DNA from: Larix kaempferi | Taxonomy: Eukaryota > Streptophyta > Pinopsida > Pinales > Pinaceae | Reading direction: 5' to 3' | DNA: 64,000 nt | NCBI GenBank assembly: GCA_027924585.1 | Contig: BSBM01000597.1 | Location: forward strand, 827,501 to 891,500 | Shown: one piece after another, positions 23,521 to 34,236 of the stretch | How positions within the stretch are numbered: position 1 is the first letter of the stretch | Layout of the letters: each line of letters begins with the position of its first letter | Position numbers and translations under genes: made by a program | Notes under the pieces: model-generated | What the model saw: the letters and a program-made list of their open reading frames with translations, nothing else | What the model was told of the DNA's origin: nothing | The model's database searches: none

Positions 23521-26399
23521 GGATGTGGATTCTTCGCCTGCTATTGAAATTGGTGAAGAAGCTCCAGATACAATAGATGATCAAGTCGACATTCAGGAGC
23601 CGCCTATTGACCCTCTGTCTCAGGAGGACCAGCCAAAGATATCTCTCCATGCTCTAGCCAGAATCAGCACCCCCCAAACAATGCAGGTCAGGGTTTACTT
23701 CAAGAAGCTTCCTCTTACAATACTCATTGATTATGGTAGAACTCATAACTTCATTGACCCCCAGATCCCCAAACAGGCTAATTTTTTTATCCATCTTGCT
23801 CCAACTTTGAAGTCATGGTTTCCAATGGGGGCATCTTACCTTGCAAAGGGAAGTGTCGCAATGTGCGTATCTCTATGGGAGCTTATAGCCTACGCTCTGA
23901 CATATTTTCCTTGACCTTATGCGGATGTGATGTGCCTTTGGGCGCTTAATGGTTACACACACTTGGCACCATCTTATGGGATTTTGCTGAACTTTGGATG
24001 CAGTTTTCACCCAATGGACAAAAACACACATTGACAGGATTAAAACCAAGGTATCTCATCATCATCAGTTCACAATGCATGGAGAAACTCCTTAAGAAGA
24101 ATTCACATGGTTTCATCGCTCATATCCATTCCATTCAGATGCAACCATCAGTGGTCTCCACTACTCCATTGGATCTACAACAAATTTTGAATCGATATAC
24201 AGGTGTCTTTGTTGAACCAGTGGTATTTCCACCTTCAAGGCCAGAGGACCATCGCATTCAGCACCTTCCTGGAAACGTTCCTACCAAGATCAGGCCCTAT
24301 CTCTACCCATTTCACCAAAAAACAGAGATTGAAATGCTCATTCGGGACTTACTGAAGCAAGGTATTATTCTCCCAAGCACTAGTTCCTTTCATTCACCAG
24401 TTCTTCTTGTCCGCAAAAAATATGGGTCATGGAGCCTTTGCATTGACTTCTGAGCACACAATCACCTCATAATCAAGGATAAGTTTCCAATTCTTATTGT
24501 TGATGAGCTTCTTGATGAGCTTCATGGTGCTCAATTTTTCTCCAAGTTGGATCTTCATTTTGGGTATCATCAAATTCGGGTTCATGAGGATGATATCCCT
24601 AAAACAGATTTCCACACACATGATGGCCACTATGAGTTTTTGGTTATGCCCTTTGGCTTCACTAATGCCCCTTCCACATTCCAGGCATTGATGAATAAAA
24701 TATTCCATCCCTACTTGCGGAAATTCATTTTGGTCTTCTTTGATGATATCCTCATCGACAGTAAAACATGGGCTGAACATCTCTAGCATTTGGATCTTGT
24801 AATGAAACTTTTCTCTGACCATCATCTCCATGCTAAACAATCTAAATGTGTTTTTGGACAGAAGGAAGTAGAGTATCTCGGGCACATTATTTCAGCACAA
24901 GGGGTTTGCATGGATCCTGCCAAAATCGTTGCCATGAACAATTGGACACCTCCTTAGACACTCAAGAGCCTTTGTGGTTTTTTGGGGTTGACTGGATACT
25001 ACTGCAAGTTTGTCAAGGATTATGGAAAGATTGCAGCTCCATTAACTTCTCTATTGAAAAAGGATGCTTTTATATGGACACCTGCTACTGAGTGTGCATT
25101 TGACAAATTGAAACAAGCTATGTGTACTACACGTGTTTTATCTATGCCCGATTTTTCCAAGCCCTTCACTATTGAGAGTGATGCTTGTGGCAATGGACTT
25201 GGTGTTGTTCTCCTTCAATATGAACATCCCATTGCATTCACCAGCAAAGACCTTTCAGGTAATAATTTAGATGCCTCTACATATGAGAAGGAAATGATGG
25301 GTATTCTACATGCAGTACAGAAGTGGGGACCATACCGATTAGGGAATCATTTCTGCATCAAGCCTGATCACCAGAGTCTGAAATATTTCCTGGAACAACA
25401 TGTATCCTCCCCAACACAATAGAAATGGGTTATGACTATGAGATCACTTACAAGAAGGGTAAGGACAATATTGCAGCGAATGCTCTTTCCCACACATTTG
25501 ATGACCCCATTTCTCTTTCATCTATTTCTACGCCTGTTCCAACTTGGTTGCAATCTGTTCAACAGGGCTATGTCAATGACTCTTCATTATCACAAATCAT
25601 CCAATGCTTGGCCAACAACCCTTCTGTTGTACCACATTACTCTTGGGATGGTGCTTCCCTGAGATACAAGGGTCGTCTGGTGCATCCCCAGAGCACAGAT
25701 CTTCAACAAGTTGTCTTCTATGAACTCCATGCTTCTCCATTGGTAGGGCACTCAGGGTTCTTCAAAATGTATGAGTGCGCACGGTGTAACTTCTTTTGGC
25801 GGGGAATGAAAAGGACAATTCAAAAAATGGTGGTTGAAATTGATACCTGTCAGTGCAATAAGGGTGAAATAATGCTCCTTTTGGGATTGCTCGAACCCTT
25901 TCCCATCCCTACAGGGATTTGGACAGATATTTCTATGGATTTCATTGAAGGGATTCCTAAATCTGGAGGGAAGACAGTGATTTTGGTTGTGGTTGATCGC
26001 CTCTCCAAATATATTTATTTTTGTGCTCTCAGCCATCCCTATACAGCCTCCTCAGTCGCTCAAATTTTCCTGGACCAGATATTTCGTCTTCATGGAATTC
26101 CTTCTTCCATTGTCTCGGATCGTGATGAAACTTTCACTAGTCATTTTTGGATAGAATTATTTCTCCACACTGGCACCAAAATGAAGATGAGTTCAGGGTA
26201 TCACCCACAAACAGATGTTCAAACTGAAATTGTCAATAAATGCTTCAAAACTTATCTTCGTTGCTTCACCTTTGAATAACAACATCAGTGGGAAAAGTGG
26301 CTCCCTCTCGCTGAATGGTGGTACAATACCTCTTACCACATTGCCTCTAAAATGACTCCATATGAAGCAGTCTATGGTTAGGAACCGCCAGTTCTTCTT
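23521..26399 (+). pseudogene. pol of gypsy element 2, up to the copia insertion
   Basis: The protease region near 23720-23753 reads LIDYGRTHNFID; the expected DSG is DYG, so the active site is damaged. Reverse transcriptase spans about 24230-24790, with [31 protein letters not shown] and the catalytic FFDDIL at about 24739. RNase H spans about 25100-25420 (FTIESDACGNGLG, STYEKEMMGILHAV, PDHQSLKYF). Integrase starts at about 25740 with a degraded HHCC finger and a core with DISMDF, VSDRDETF and HPQTDVQTE, so D, D and E are present. In-frame stops lie near 24450, 24785, 24956 and 25420. The copia element cuts the integrase at 26399/33644. Confidence 0.92.
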
Positions 26400-27008
26400 T
26401 GTTAAATTTTGAGTATTAAATCACAATACTATAGGATCTTTGCTGAGAGAATAACATCTACAGTATATCAATGCATGACAATCATAATATGACAAGCATC
26501 ACAAGCATCACAAGAATCAAAAGCATAGAGACAAGAGACACAGAGTTTCCGTGGGGAAAACCCTAAGGTGAAAAACACCACAACTTCCTCAGAGATAGAG
26601 AGAGCAATGGCTCAACCAAAATACAACCAAATAACACTGAGATAGTCTCCTAGCAGATGATCCTCCTCCTCCTCACTAGTACGCCACTTTTCAGAGAGAG
26701 AGATAGTTACTTTTCCGAGTGAGTAAAATAGAGATCTCCTATCTCTATTTATACTCACCTTTTTTTCCCAGTGACTTATTGGGGCCGACTTGTCTACTTA
26801 GATACATCCACATTATATTATCTATAATTCCGGGCCGACCCCAAATGGTGGTCTAATAACCCATCGGCAAGTTCACACACTTGCGACACTTGTCAATCCA
26901 CATGACGACACTTCCTTATAGAGGAATAACACATCTCTTATAAGGGTACAATAAATTTATATAAAATATACAGATGAAATACATTCCGAAGTTACATATA
27001 CATCAACA
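26400..27008 (-). repeat. 3' LTR of the young copia element
   Basis: 609 bp. Plus-strand ends are TGTTAAATTTTG and CATCAACA. A minus-strand TATAAATAG lies near 26745. The next interior bases (about 27009-27020) read as a purine run AAGAGGGAG on the minus strand, the polypurine tract. Confidence 0.95.
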
Positions 27009-27260
27009 CTCCCTCTTAACTAGGAAGGTATTTCTCGACACAGATCTGCTAGACAAGTCTTCTTCTCTGGATCATCGTCATCGATCATCGTCATCATCAT
27101 CGTCACTGCTGCTACTATCTCAACCAATCTCTGTCTCTACTCGTCATAGGAAGTTCTACAGAGCCAGTCCTTTTTCATACTGGATGTAGGCCCACCACCT
27201 GCAGGTCTTCATCATCACTGGCCATACTGTGGAATCCTCAGGACTGATTACGTGCGTCAC

Positions 27261-27830
27261 AAAACCTCGAAAGAGCATCCCAGGTTGTTACGAGCACACG
27301 GCTCTACCTATAGGATCTCCCAGGGCACAAATTACATGTGAACTCACCACAAAACCTCGAAAGAGAATCCCAGGACTGATTACGAGCACAAGGCTCAACC
27401 TATCGGATCTCCCAGGGCACAAATTACATGTGGTCACCACAAAACCTCGAAAGAGCATCCCAGGACTGATTACGAGCACACAGCTCAACCTATCGGATCT
27501 CCCAGGGCACAAATTACATGTGGTCATGGCAAAACCTCGAAAGAGCATTTCAGGATGTTACGGGTACACAACTCCGACCTGAAATCTCCCAGGGCACAAA
27601 TTACATGCCATAGGACAAAACCTCGAAAGAGCATCTGCCAGATATCCCAGGGCACAAATTACATGCCATAGGCAAAACCTCGAAAGACTATCTACAGATC
27701 TCCCAGGGCACAAATTATATGTCCTCCCAAGCAAAACCTCGAAAGAGCATTTGCCAGATGTCCCAGGGCACAAATTACATGCCATAGGCAAAACCTCGAA
27801 AGACCATCTGCAAATCTCCCAGGGCACAAA
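27261..27830 (-). repeat. Tandem repeat, 90-bp then 57-59-bp units
   Basis: Eight copies of AAAACCTCGAAAGA start at 27261, 27351, 27441, 27531, 27617, 27674, 27733 and 27790. Each is followed by TCCCAGGGCACAAATTACAT. The first four copies have a 90-bp period and the last four a period of 57-59 bp, a shorter version lacking the GATTACGAGCACA segment. The array lies in the 3' untranslated part of the copia element. Confidence 0.95.
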
Positions 27831-27894
27831 TTACATGCTTATCTGCACAACCTGATCCATGGCCACAGAGTATCAACCTGATACTCACCATACA

Positions 27895-28175
27895 TCATCC
27901 TGATGTATCCACGATCATCCTGATCATCATCACTGCAACGTCCTGCTGCATGTCATCTGGAGCAACATCCTGAAGCTCGTCATCTATGATCATCCTGATC
28001 ATCACTGCAACATCCTGCTGCATGTCATCTGGAGCAACATCCTGAAGCTCGTCATCTATGATCATCCTGATCATCACTGCAACATCCTGCTGCATGTCAT
28101 CTGGAGCAACATCCTGAAGCTCGTCATCTATGATCATCCTGATCATCACTGCAACATCCTGCTGCATATCATCAT
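27895..28175 (-). repeat. 72-bp tandem repeat
   Basis: About 3.5 copies with an exact 72-bp period; ATGTCATCTGGAGC starts at 27950, 28022 and 28094. Because 72 is a multiple of three, the minus strand has a continuous 24-residue repeat frame (for example QDVAPDDMQQDVAVMIRM), which is probably a by-product of the repeat and not a protein. Confidence 0.95.
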
Positions 28176-28404
28176 ACCTGATCCACCTGATCATCAATGC
28201 ATCTACCTGATGCATACCAAGTATCTACCTGATACATATCATCATACATGATCTTCCTGATCATCAAAGTATCCACCTGATACAAATACAAGTACATGAT
28301 ACATATCACCATACATGATCCACCTGATCATACAATGTACCCATCTGATACATATACAGATACATGGTCCAAGCATCCAACATGATGCATATACAAAATA
28401 CATA

Positions 28405-28600
28405 CACATGATCCAACTGATCACATCCAGCATCTACATGATGCATACATACATACATAAAAATGATCCAACTGATCATATCCCGCATCTACATGATGCG
28501 TACATACATACATAAAAATGATCCAACTGATCATATCCAACATCCAACATGATGCGTACATACATACATAACAATGATCCAACTGATCATATCCAGAACA
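28405..28600 (-). repeat. 55-56-bp tandem repeat rich in CATA
   Basis: ATGATCCAACTGATCA starts at 28408, 28463, 28518 and 28574, separated by runs of CATACATACATA. It continues the repeat-rich 3' region of the copia element. Shorter TGATCCACCTGATCAT-type words fill 28180-28400. Confidence 0.9.
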
Positions 28601-28694
28601 TCATCCTGATGCTCATCATCCAGCGCTTACATCCACAGCCATGTGAAGGATCCTCCTTCCAACTTGCTTGGAATGGCTTCCGCAAATGTGTCCA

Positions 28695-29544
28695 TCACTT
28701 CTTCCTCGAAGTGTCCTCGATCTGAAGAACGCCAAGCCTCTCTCTGAAGTACTCGAACTTCACCCTGGCTAGTGGCTTCGTCAGCACATCTGCAATCTTC
28801 TCGTCTGTCGCAACATATAGGAGCTTCATAGCTCCTCTCTGCACCATATCCCTGATATAGTGATATTTGATCTCTATGTGTTTCGACCTGTCATGAAACA
28901 CTGGATTCTCGTACATCTTTCACACAACTCTGGTTATCACAGAAGATACCAGTAGCTTCCAATGGGAGATCAAATAGCTCAGACAGTAGCTTCCGTAGCC
29001 ATACTGCCTCACAACTAGCTGAGCAGGCTACAACATACTCTGCCTCAGCTATACTCAGTGCTACGCAGGACTGCTTCCTGCTAAACCAAGAGATCACATC
29101 TGATCCCATACTGAAGCAACACTCAGATGTGCTCTTCCTATCTGCAGCACTGCTAGCCCAATCTGAATCAACATAACCCTGCAGGTTAAACTTTTGATTC
29201 GCCTCATACCTGAGCCCATAATCCACTGTACCCTTCAGGTACCTTAGAACATGCTTTACAGCAACCAGGTGAACACTTCTCGCATCCGTCAGGAACTGGC
29301 TCAATGTGTTCACAGCAAAGCAAATGTCTGGTCTCGTGTTCGTCAGGTACATCAAGGACCCAATCATCTGACGATACAAAGAGACATCAACCGGCTCAGA
29401 TGAAGCATCACATAGAAGCTTTAGATTTGATGCCATAGGTGTGGCCATGGCCTTGCAATCCATCATCCCGAACCTCTTCAGGATCTCTACTGCATACTTC
29501 CCTTGTTCAAGGAAGATTCCTTCTGCACTCTGCCACACCTCCAT
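28695..29544 (-). pseudogene. Copia RNase H and end of reverse transcriptase
   Basis: Minus-strand coding remains. From 29544 the sequence reads through GKYAVEILKRFGM, SLYRQMIGSLMYLTNTRPDI and HLVAVKHVLRYLKGT. It then enters RNase H with GYVDSDWASSAADRKST, ALSIAEAEYV and IFCDNQSC, which supply the acidic catalytic residues. A frame change near 28891-28916 leads to HIEIKYHYIRDM and ADVLTKPLARVKFEYFRERL, the normal copia C-terminus. The domain order is that of Ty1/copia (RNase H last). The upstream reverse transcriptase is deleted, so no working enzyme is made. Confidence 0.92.
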
Positions 29545-29559
29545 GCCAAAAACAAATAG

Positions 29560-29975
29560 TGCATCATCCCCAAGTTCTTCATCTCGAACTCGGTAGTAAG
29601 CTTCCGCTGCGTGTCGGCAATCAATCTATCTTCACCATACCAAGTTCTGCACATATATTATTTCCTATCATGTGTCTCAGAATCAAGTGGCTGCTTCTTC
29701 TTCAACTACACCATTCAAGAAAGCTGTCTTGAATCCATCTGGTGTATCTTCTATTTCATCACTTTTATATTTCTTTATGCTGCCACCTGCAACATGCTTG
29801 ATCTGAAAGTTCTATTTGGAAGTCATAGCAAACTTCCCTTCATGTCTTGGGATTACATTCCAAACATCATTCTTCATGATCGACGGATCATGGCATTCAA
29901 TATCTTCAATAAATAAATTTGTTGCTGAACAAATGTTGTAGTTCTTCTTTTGTAGGAGATGGCATACGATCTTTC
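29560..29975 (-). pseudogene. Copia reverse transcriptase fragments
   Basis: On the minus strand, short blocks match copia reverse transcriptase: IMKNDVWNVIP, FQIKHVAGGSIKKYK, FKTAFLNGVVEEE, and near 29580 TEFEMKNLGMMHY. They are separated by frameshifts and large deletions; the whole central part with the YVDDM-type active site is missing. This confirms the interior is a deletion derivative of a normal copia element. Confidence 0.8.
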
Positions 29976-31093
29976 CTACACAACAAGTTAAATTGCATGA
30001 TTAGAAAACATCTCATAGTTTTCAGAACAAATTCTTACACATAAATAGATATGTCATACAGTCATGCAATTATCTTAGCCAATGCTTCAATACAACATTT
30101 ATCCATATCCCGTAACTTTCTAGATGCCTTCCAATCTCTACCAGAACATTGTTAAGAGTGTGCACAACTCCCAACATGTCAGCAAAGAGGTTTCATTCTA
30201 GATAAGTAGCAATGGAATGTTGTACACTGCCATAGGCTACTTACCCATGCATATTAGTAGTATACTGTTCATTAATGTAATTATTCTAATATGCACAATA
30301 CATATCCTAAGTCTAAGACCATGAGCATATACATCATTGAACAATTTTATTTAAACAAACAAATATGTAAGAAATGATAATTAAAATACTTATCTTTGTT
30401 TGTTCATTGGGTGGACTCCCTCTGAGTCTTCGCTTCCTTGCAGGAGCTGCTGGAGTCCTAATCTGAAGTAGCTTCTTCTACACCTTTCTGTTGTGGAATG
30501 TAGAGAGATGGACAACTCCCTCTGAATATCTGCATCCTTGCATAAACCACTAGAGTGTACTCCCTCTTGATCTTTGCTTCCTGGATTACCTGTTCTTGAA
30601 CTCATATTCATCCTTGGTCCCTATGCATGCTTATTAGTATCATGAATGTGTTATCCTTGTGATCTCATATAAAATCATACATTCATTAGTATACTATTAA
30701 AACACCATAATCTCAAGCATGTATAGTCATGATTATTTCAAACATAAATAATAAGCATTAGCATTCAAGGTTTATGTAGGATTCTTATGGTTAGTCAAAT
30801 CATAACATGTCTAAACCTGTAATTATTCAAACCTATGACTCTTCTGGTTAGTCATATTATTAATTAAGGTAAGACACATAATATGCATATGCCCATGATT
30901 ATTCAAACTTATGACTTTATGAACAATCATCATTAATCATCATGCCATGCATACTTATATGATAGATCCTATGATATAAGAAACACATACCTGGTCACCA
31001 TATTTGCTAGTTATGTCTAGCAATGTGTTCTTGTTCTCTTCAATGACCTGCATAACTCATTAGTTAACTTTTGCAGAAACAACTTATACATAC
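29976..31093 (-). other. Intron-like insert replacing copia integrase
   Basis: Between protease and reverse transcriptase remains, where integrase should be, the minus strand looks like an exon/intron gene piece. A 57-bp block (30991-31047, VIEENKNTLLDITSKYGDQ) is preceded by TTATGCAG and followed by GTATGTG. A 370-bp AT-rich segment (30621-30990) ends GCATAG. A 227-bp block (30394-30620) continues in frame, GPRMNMSSRTGNPG to HPMNKQ. A 418-bp segment (29976-30393) then starts ATAAGT, with GT apparently changed to AT, and ends GTGTAG. No integrase HHCC or DDE motifs are visible. A first apparent intron (31048-31093) is only 46 bp. The origin, captured host gene or decayed leader, is unknown. 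Confidence 0.5.
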
Positions 31094-31130
31094 CTCTATG
31101 TGATCCATGACTATGGATGAATCTTTGTAT

Positions 31131-32460
31131 TTATGTCACCATGGCATGTTCAGGTTGTGCCTTCAAATTGTACAAACCTCCCTCTTGCTTTCCAATCACT
31201 ACTGCATCATCTATGGTCTTTCCCTTTGGCCACATTAGGACTTGGCCATCCACAAATGCAACCCTCATACCTTTTGCATCCAATGTAGAGATGGAGAGTA
31301 AGTTCTTCTTGAGCCCAGGTACATAAAGTACTTCTTTCATCTTCAATGATTTTCCAGAATCTAGGTTGTAGGAGGCTTCACCACTTCCTTTGATTGGGTA
31401 TTGATAATCATCCCCAAGTTTCACCTTATGGGGTGACTCATGTTCAGATAGGTTCACAAAGGATTCTTTAAACCCAGTCATGTGTTTGGAAGCCCCACTA
31501 TCAATCAACCAATCATTACATCCATGGGAGATGGTACCTGTAAGAGCAGAGATCAGAACATACTCTTCTTCACTTGATGAGACATCATCACTATCACTTT
31601 CTGCCCTAGCCTTCTTCTTTGGAGGTTCATCATCTTCGGCAGCATGAGCATGATATCTTCTTTTGTTATTCTTTTTCTTTTTGTTGAAGTTGTTGTTGTT
31701 GTCTTTCTTCTTTTTTGGGACAATCTGAAGCAAAGTGTCCCTTCTCATTGCAAGTGAAGCATCTGAGATCTTTCTTATCTTTATGATAATGGTGGTGAGA
31801 GGATCTTCTATTATGAGATGATTCCTTCTTGGATTTACCTCTTTTGGTGTGAGCTGCAAGAGCTTGATCTTCACCTCTCATCTTTTCTTCACGAGCTATA
31901 AGTATAGCTTCTTCTTGAGAGCATTCTTCCCGAAGTCTATTGAAGGAGATCAACTTCTTTCTTGCACAAATTCCTTGAATGAAGGAATCCCATGACCTGG
32001 GTAGGCCATTCAGAGTGGTCATCACCACTTCACCATTCTCCACCATTTCATCCATTGCTTCTAGTTGTTCCTTGATCTGGGAGACCCTTGAAAAATAAGA
32101 TTGAATGGTTTCTCCATTCTGAAACTTTACTGCTTTCAATTGGTTCCGCAGGGTCATCTTCCGATTTATGTTCTTTCCTTCAAATAGCTTGGTCAAGGAT
32201 TCAAACATCTCCTTGGGTGTCTTGAGAGAAGACACATGGGGTATGAGATGGTCTTTGATAGAATCAGCAATGATTCTCTTTTCCTTGACCAAGTTCTTCT
32301 TGTGCAATGCCTTGGCCTCTTCATCCTCTGGGATAGGGATGTCTTCTTTCACATATGAGTCCAACTCATTCTCTTCCAGGATTAGTCCAATCCTATACTT
32401 CCAGGCTCGAAAGTTATCATCCCCTTCAAGCTTATCCTCAAGCTTGGTGTGGAGAGACAT
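31131..32460 (-). pseudogene. Copia gag and protease, one frameshift
   Basis: The minus-strand ATG at 32458-32460 starts MSLHTKLEDKLEGDDNFRAW, the copia gag start; LILEENELDSYV and KKNLVKEKRIIADSIKDHL follow. The zinc knuckle CFTCNEKGHFASDC is at 31720-31761. A frame change at a homopolymer run (about 31709-31716) separates gag from the next frame, which carries a K/N-rich linker, an acidic SESDSDD-type segment, the protease site WLIDSGASKHMTG (about 31470-31514) and the pre-integrase region (LYVPGLKKNLLSISTL). It ends in a stop at 31131. Apart from the frameshift, this part is well preserved; the frameshift may be decay or, less likely, programmed. Confidence 0.92.
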
Positions 32461-33022
32461 CTTTAAGAGTACTTCAAATGGAAATAGAAAAGTTTTAGGA
32501 CTTACCACTTGAAGTGTTGAAAACTGGATCTGGTCCCAGATTAGGGTTTGTCAGAGAAACCCTAAAAATTCAAAATGTGAATTTCAAAATTCTGAAAGGA
32601 TAGAAAGATGCGCCTTGGAGAGCTGATCAGCCTAGTACATTCAGAATTTGAGATCAGCAAAGTCTTTCCCTTCAAAATTGTCTTTTTGTCCTTCCGGGTT
32701 CACTGGGGAGAGCCCTGAATTAGGGTTTGAGTTTCCCGGAGATCTACCCAGCCAAAAATCTCGATCCAAAGCTCAAACCTTCGATTTTTGCAAGGAGCTT
32801 CCAGCTATGCCTTCAGTTTCCAGAAATTCCTATTTTTGTGGAAACCCCAATTTTTAGGGCCAAATCTGAAAATGCTCGGAACTGAATTCTGATTGGACAG
32901 ATAGATGCGCCTTGATGAGTAGATCCAATCTACTATACTGAATTTCAAAAATCTGTGGAGAGAAACTCAATAAACAAGGAATACAAGCTTCCGTTACTGC
33001 AAAATGTCTTCTTCTCAGTTAA

Positions 33023-33034
33023 GCTCTGATACCA
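33023..33034 (-). other. Primer-binding site (tRNA-Met), copia element
   Basis: The minus strand reads TGGTATCAGAGC directly after the LTR end TTTAACA. Confidence 0.96.
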
Positions 33035-33643
33035 TGTTAAATTTTGAGTATTAAATCACAATACTATAGGATCTTTGCTGAGAGAATAACATCTACAGTA
33101 TATCAATGCATGACAATCATAATATGACAAGCATCACAAGCATCACAAGAATCAAAAGCATAGACACAAGAGACACAGAGTTTCCGTGGGGAAAACCCTA
33201 AGGTGAAAAACACCACAACTTCCTCAGAGATAGAGAGAGCAATGGCTCAACCAAAATACAACCAAATAACACTGAGATAGTCTCCTAGCAGATGATCCTC
33301 CTCCTCCTCACTAGTACGCCACTTTTCAGAGAGAGAGATAGTTACTTTTCCGAGTGAGTAAAATAGAGATCTCCTATCTCTATTTATACTCACCTTTTTT
33401 TTCCAGTGACTTATTGGGGCCGACTTGTCTACTTAGATACATCCACATTATATTATATATAATTCCGGGCCGACCCCAAATGGTGGTCTAATAACCCATC
33501 GGCAAGTTCACACACTTGCGACACTTGTCAATCCACATGACGACACTTCCTTATAGAGGAATAACACATCTCTTATAAGGGTACAATAAATTTATATAAA
33601 ATATACAGATGAAATACATTCCGAAGTTACATATACATCAACA
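33035..33643 (-). repeat. 5' LTR of the young copia element
   Basis: 609 bp, the same length as the partner at 26400-27008. Differences found by eye are near 33164 (one base), the T/C run before CCAGTGACTT, and ATTATATATA versus ATTATCTATA. It holds a minus-strand TATAAATAG near 33380 as the likely promoter. It is followed by the TTCTT target duplication. Confidence 0.96.
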
Positions 33644-34207
33644 TTCTTCCATACACCCCCAACAGTTCACTAGTTCAGGTAGTGGACATGGTCTTTTGAA
33701 ACCACAATCAGATTCTTCGTATTTTGAAGGACAATCTTCACATGGAAATAAATCTCATGAAGCAACAAGCCGATCAACACCGTTCTAAGTGCACTTTTCA
33801 AGCAGGTGATATGGTTTTTCTTCGTCTCCAGCCTTACAAGAAATCCTCCCTGAAACTCAAAGGGAATCATAAGCTCGCTCCAAAGTTCTATGGGCCATAC
33901 AGGATTCTTCAGAAGATTGGCTCCATTGCTTATAAATTGGAACTTCCTCCTTCTTCCCGCATTCATCCAGTATTTCATGTCTCTTGTCTGAAGAAAGTTC
34001 TTGGCACCAACATCAGAGGACAAACAATTTTACCAGAACTGGATAATGAAGGATCCATCGAAGGCCATCCTCAATCGTTGCACTAGTCAGCTTCGCTCTC
34101 GCTCTATCACAAAGGTCTTAATTCTGTGGCACGGAATGCAGATAGAGGATGCTACATGGGAACCACTCCTTCAGATTCAGCAACAATTTCCACATCTAAA
34201 GCTTTGA
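33644..34207 (+). pseudogene. Integrase end and chromodomain-like tail, gypsy element 2
   Basis: Continuation of the integrase beyond the copia insertion. 33724-34086 encodes MKQQADQHRSKCTFQAGDMV, then the GPY/F module FYGPYRILQKIGSIAYKLEL and IHPVFHVSCLKKVLG. A frame change then gives VLILWHGMQIEDATWEPL and ends with a TGA at 34205-34207. The WHG...ATWEP block is the chromodomain-like tail seen in plant chromoviruses, thought to guide integration to heterochromatin. The original single polyprotein is broken by the copia insertion and by this frame change. Confidence 0.9.
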
Positions 34208-34221
34208 GGACAAAGATTTTT

Positions 34222-34236
34222 CTAAGGGGGAGGGGA
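34222..34236 (+). other. Polypurine tract, gypsy element 2
   Basis: AAGGGGGAGGGGA immediately before the 3' LTR TGTTAGG; the expected priming site for plus-strand DNA. Confidence 0.9.

Larger units (their letters stand above)
26400..33643 (-). mobile_element. Young Ty1/copia element, pol-defective
   Basis: A minus-strand insertion of 7244 bp with two 609-bp LTRs that differ at about three positions. It is flanked by a perfect TTCTT duplication at 26395-26399 and 33644-33648, and has a tRNA-Met primer site and a polypurine tract. Gag and protease lie at 31131-32460, while the integrase is missing. The reverse transcriptase is reduced to fragments, and RNase H remains at 28695-29544. About 1.1 kb with intron-like structure replaces integrase, and about 1.6 kb of tandem repeats lies between RNase H and the 3' LTR. 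Near-identical LTRs with a defective interior suggest it moved recently using proteins from another copy. Confidence 0.95.

Noticed and set aside
27895-28215. Minus-strand frame with 24-residue repeats
   Set aside because: The 72-bp DNA repeat is a multiple of three, so any open unit repeats in frame; no start context or known family.
27241-28600. Possible CRISPR-like array
   Set aside because: Repeats are long, adjacent and variable in period, with no unique spacers; they are tandem repeats in a plant retrotransposon.
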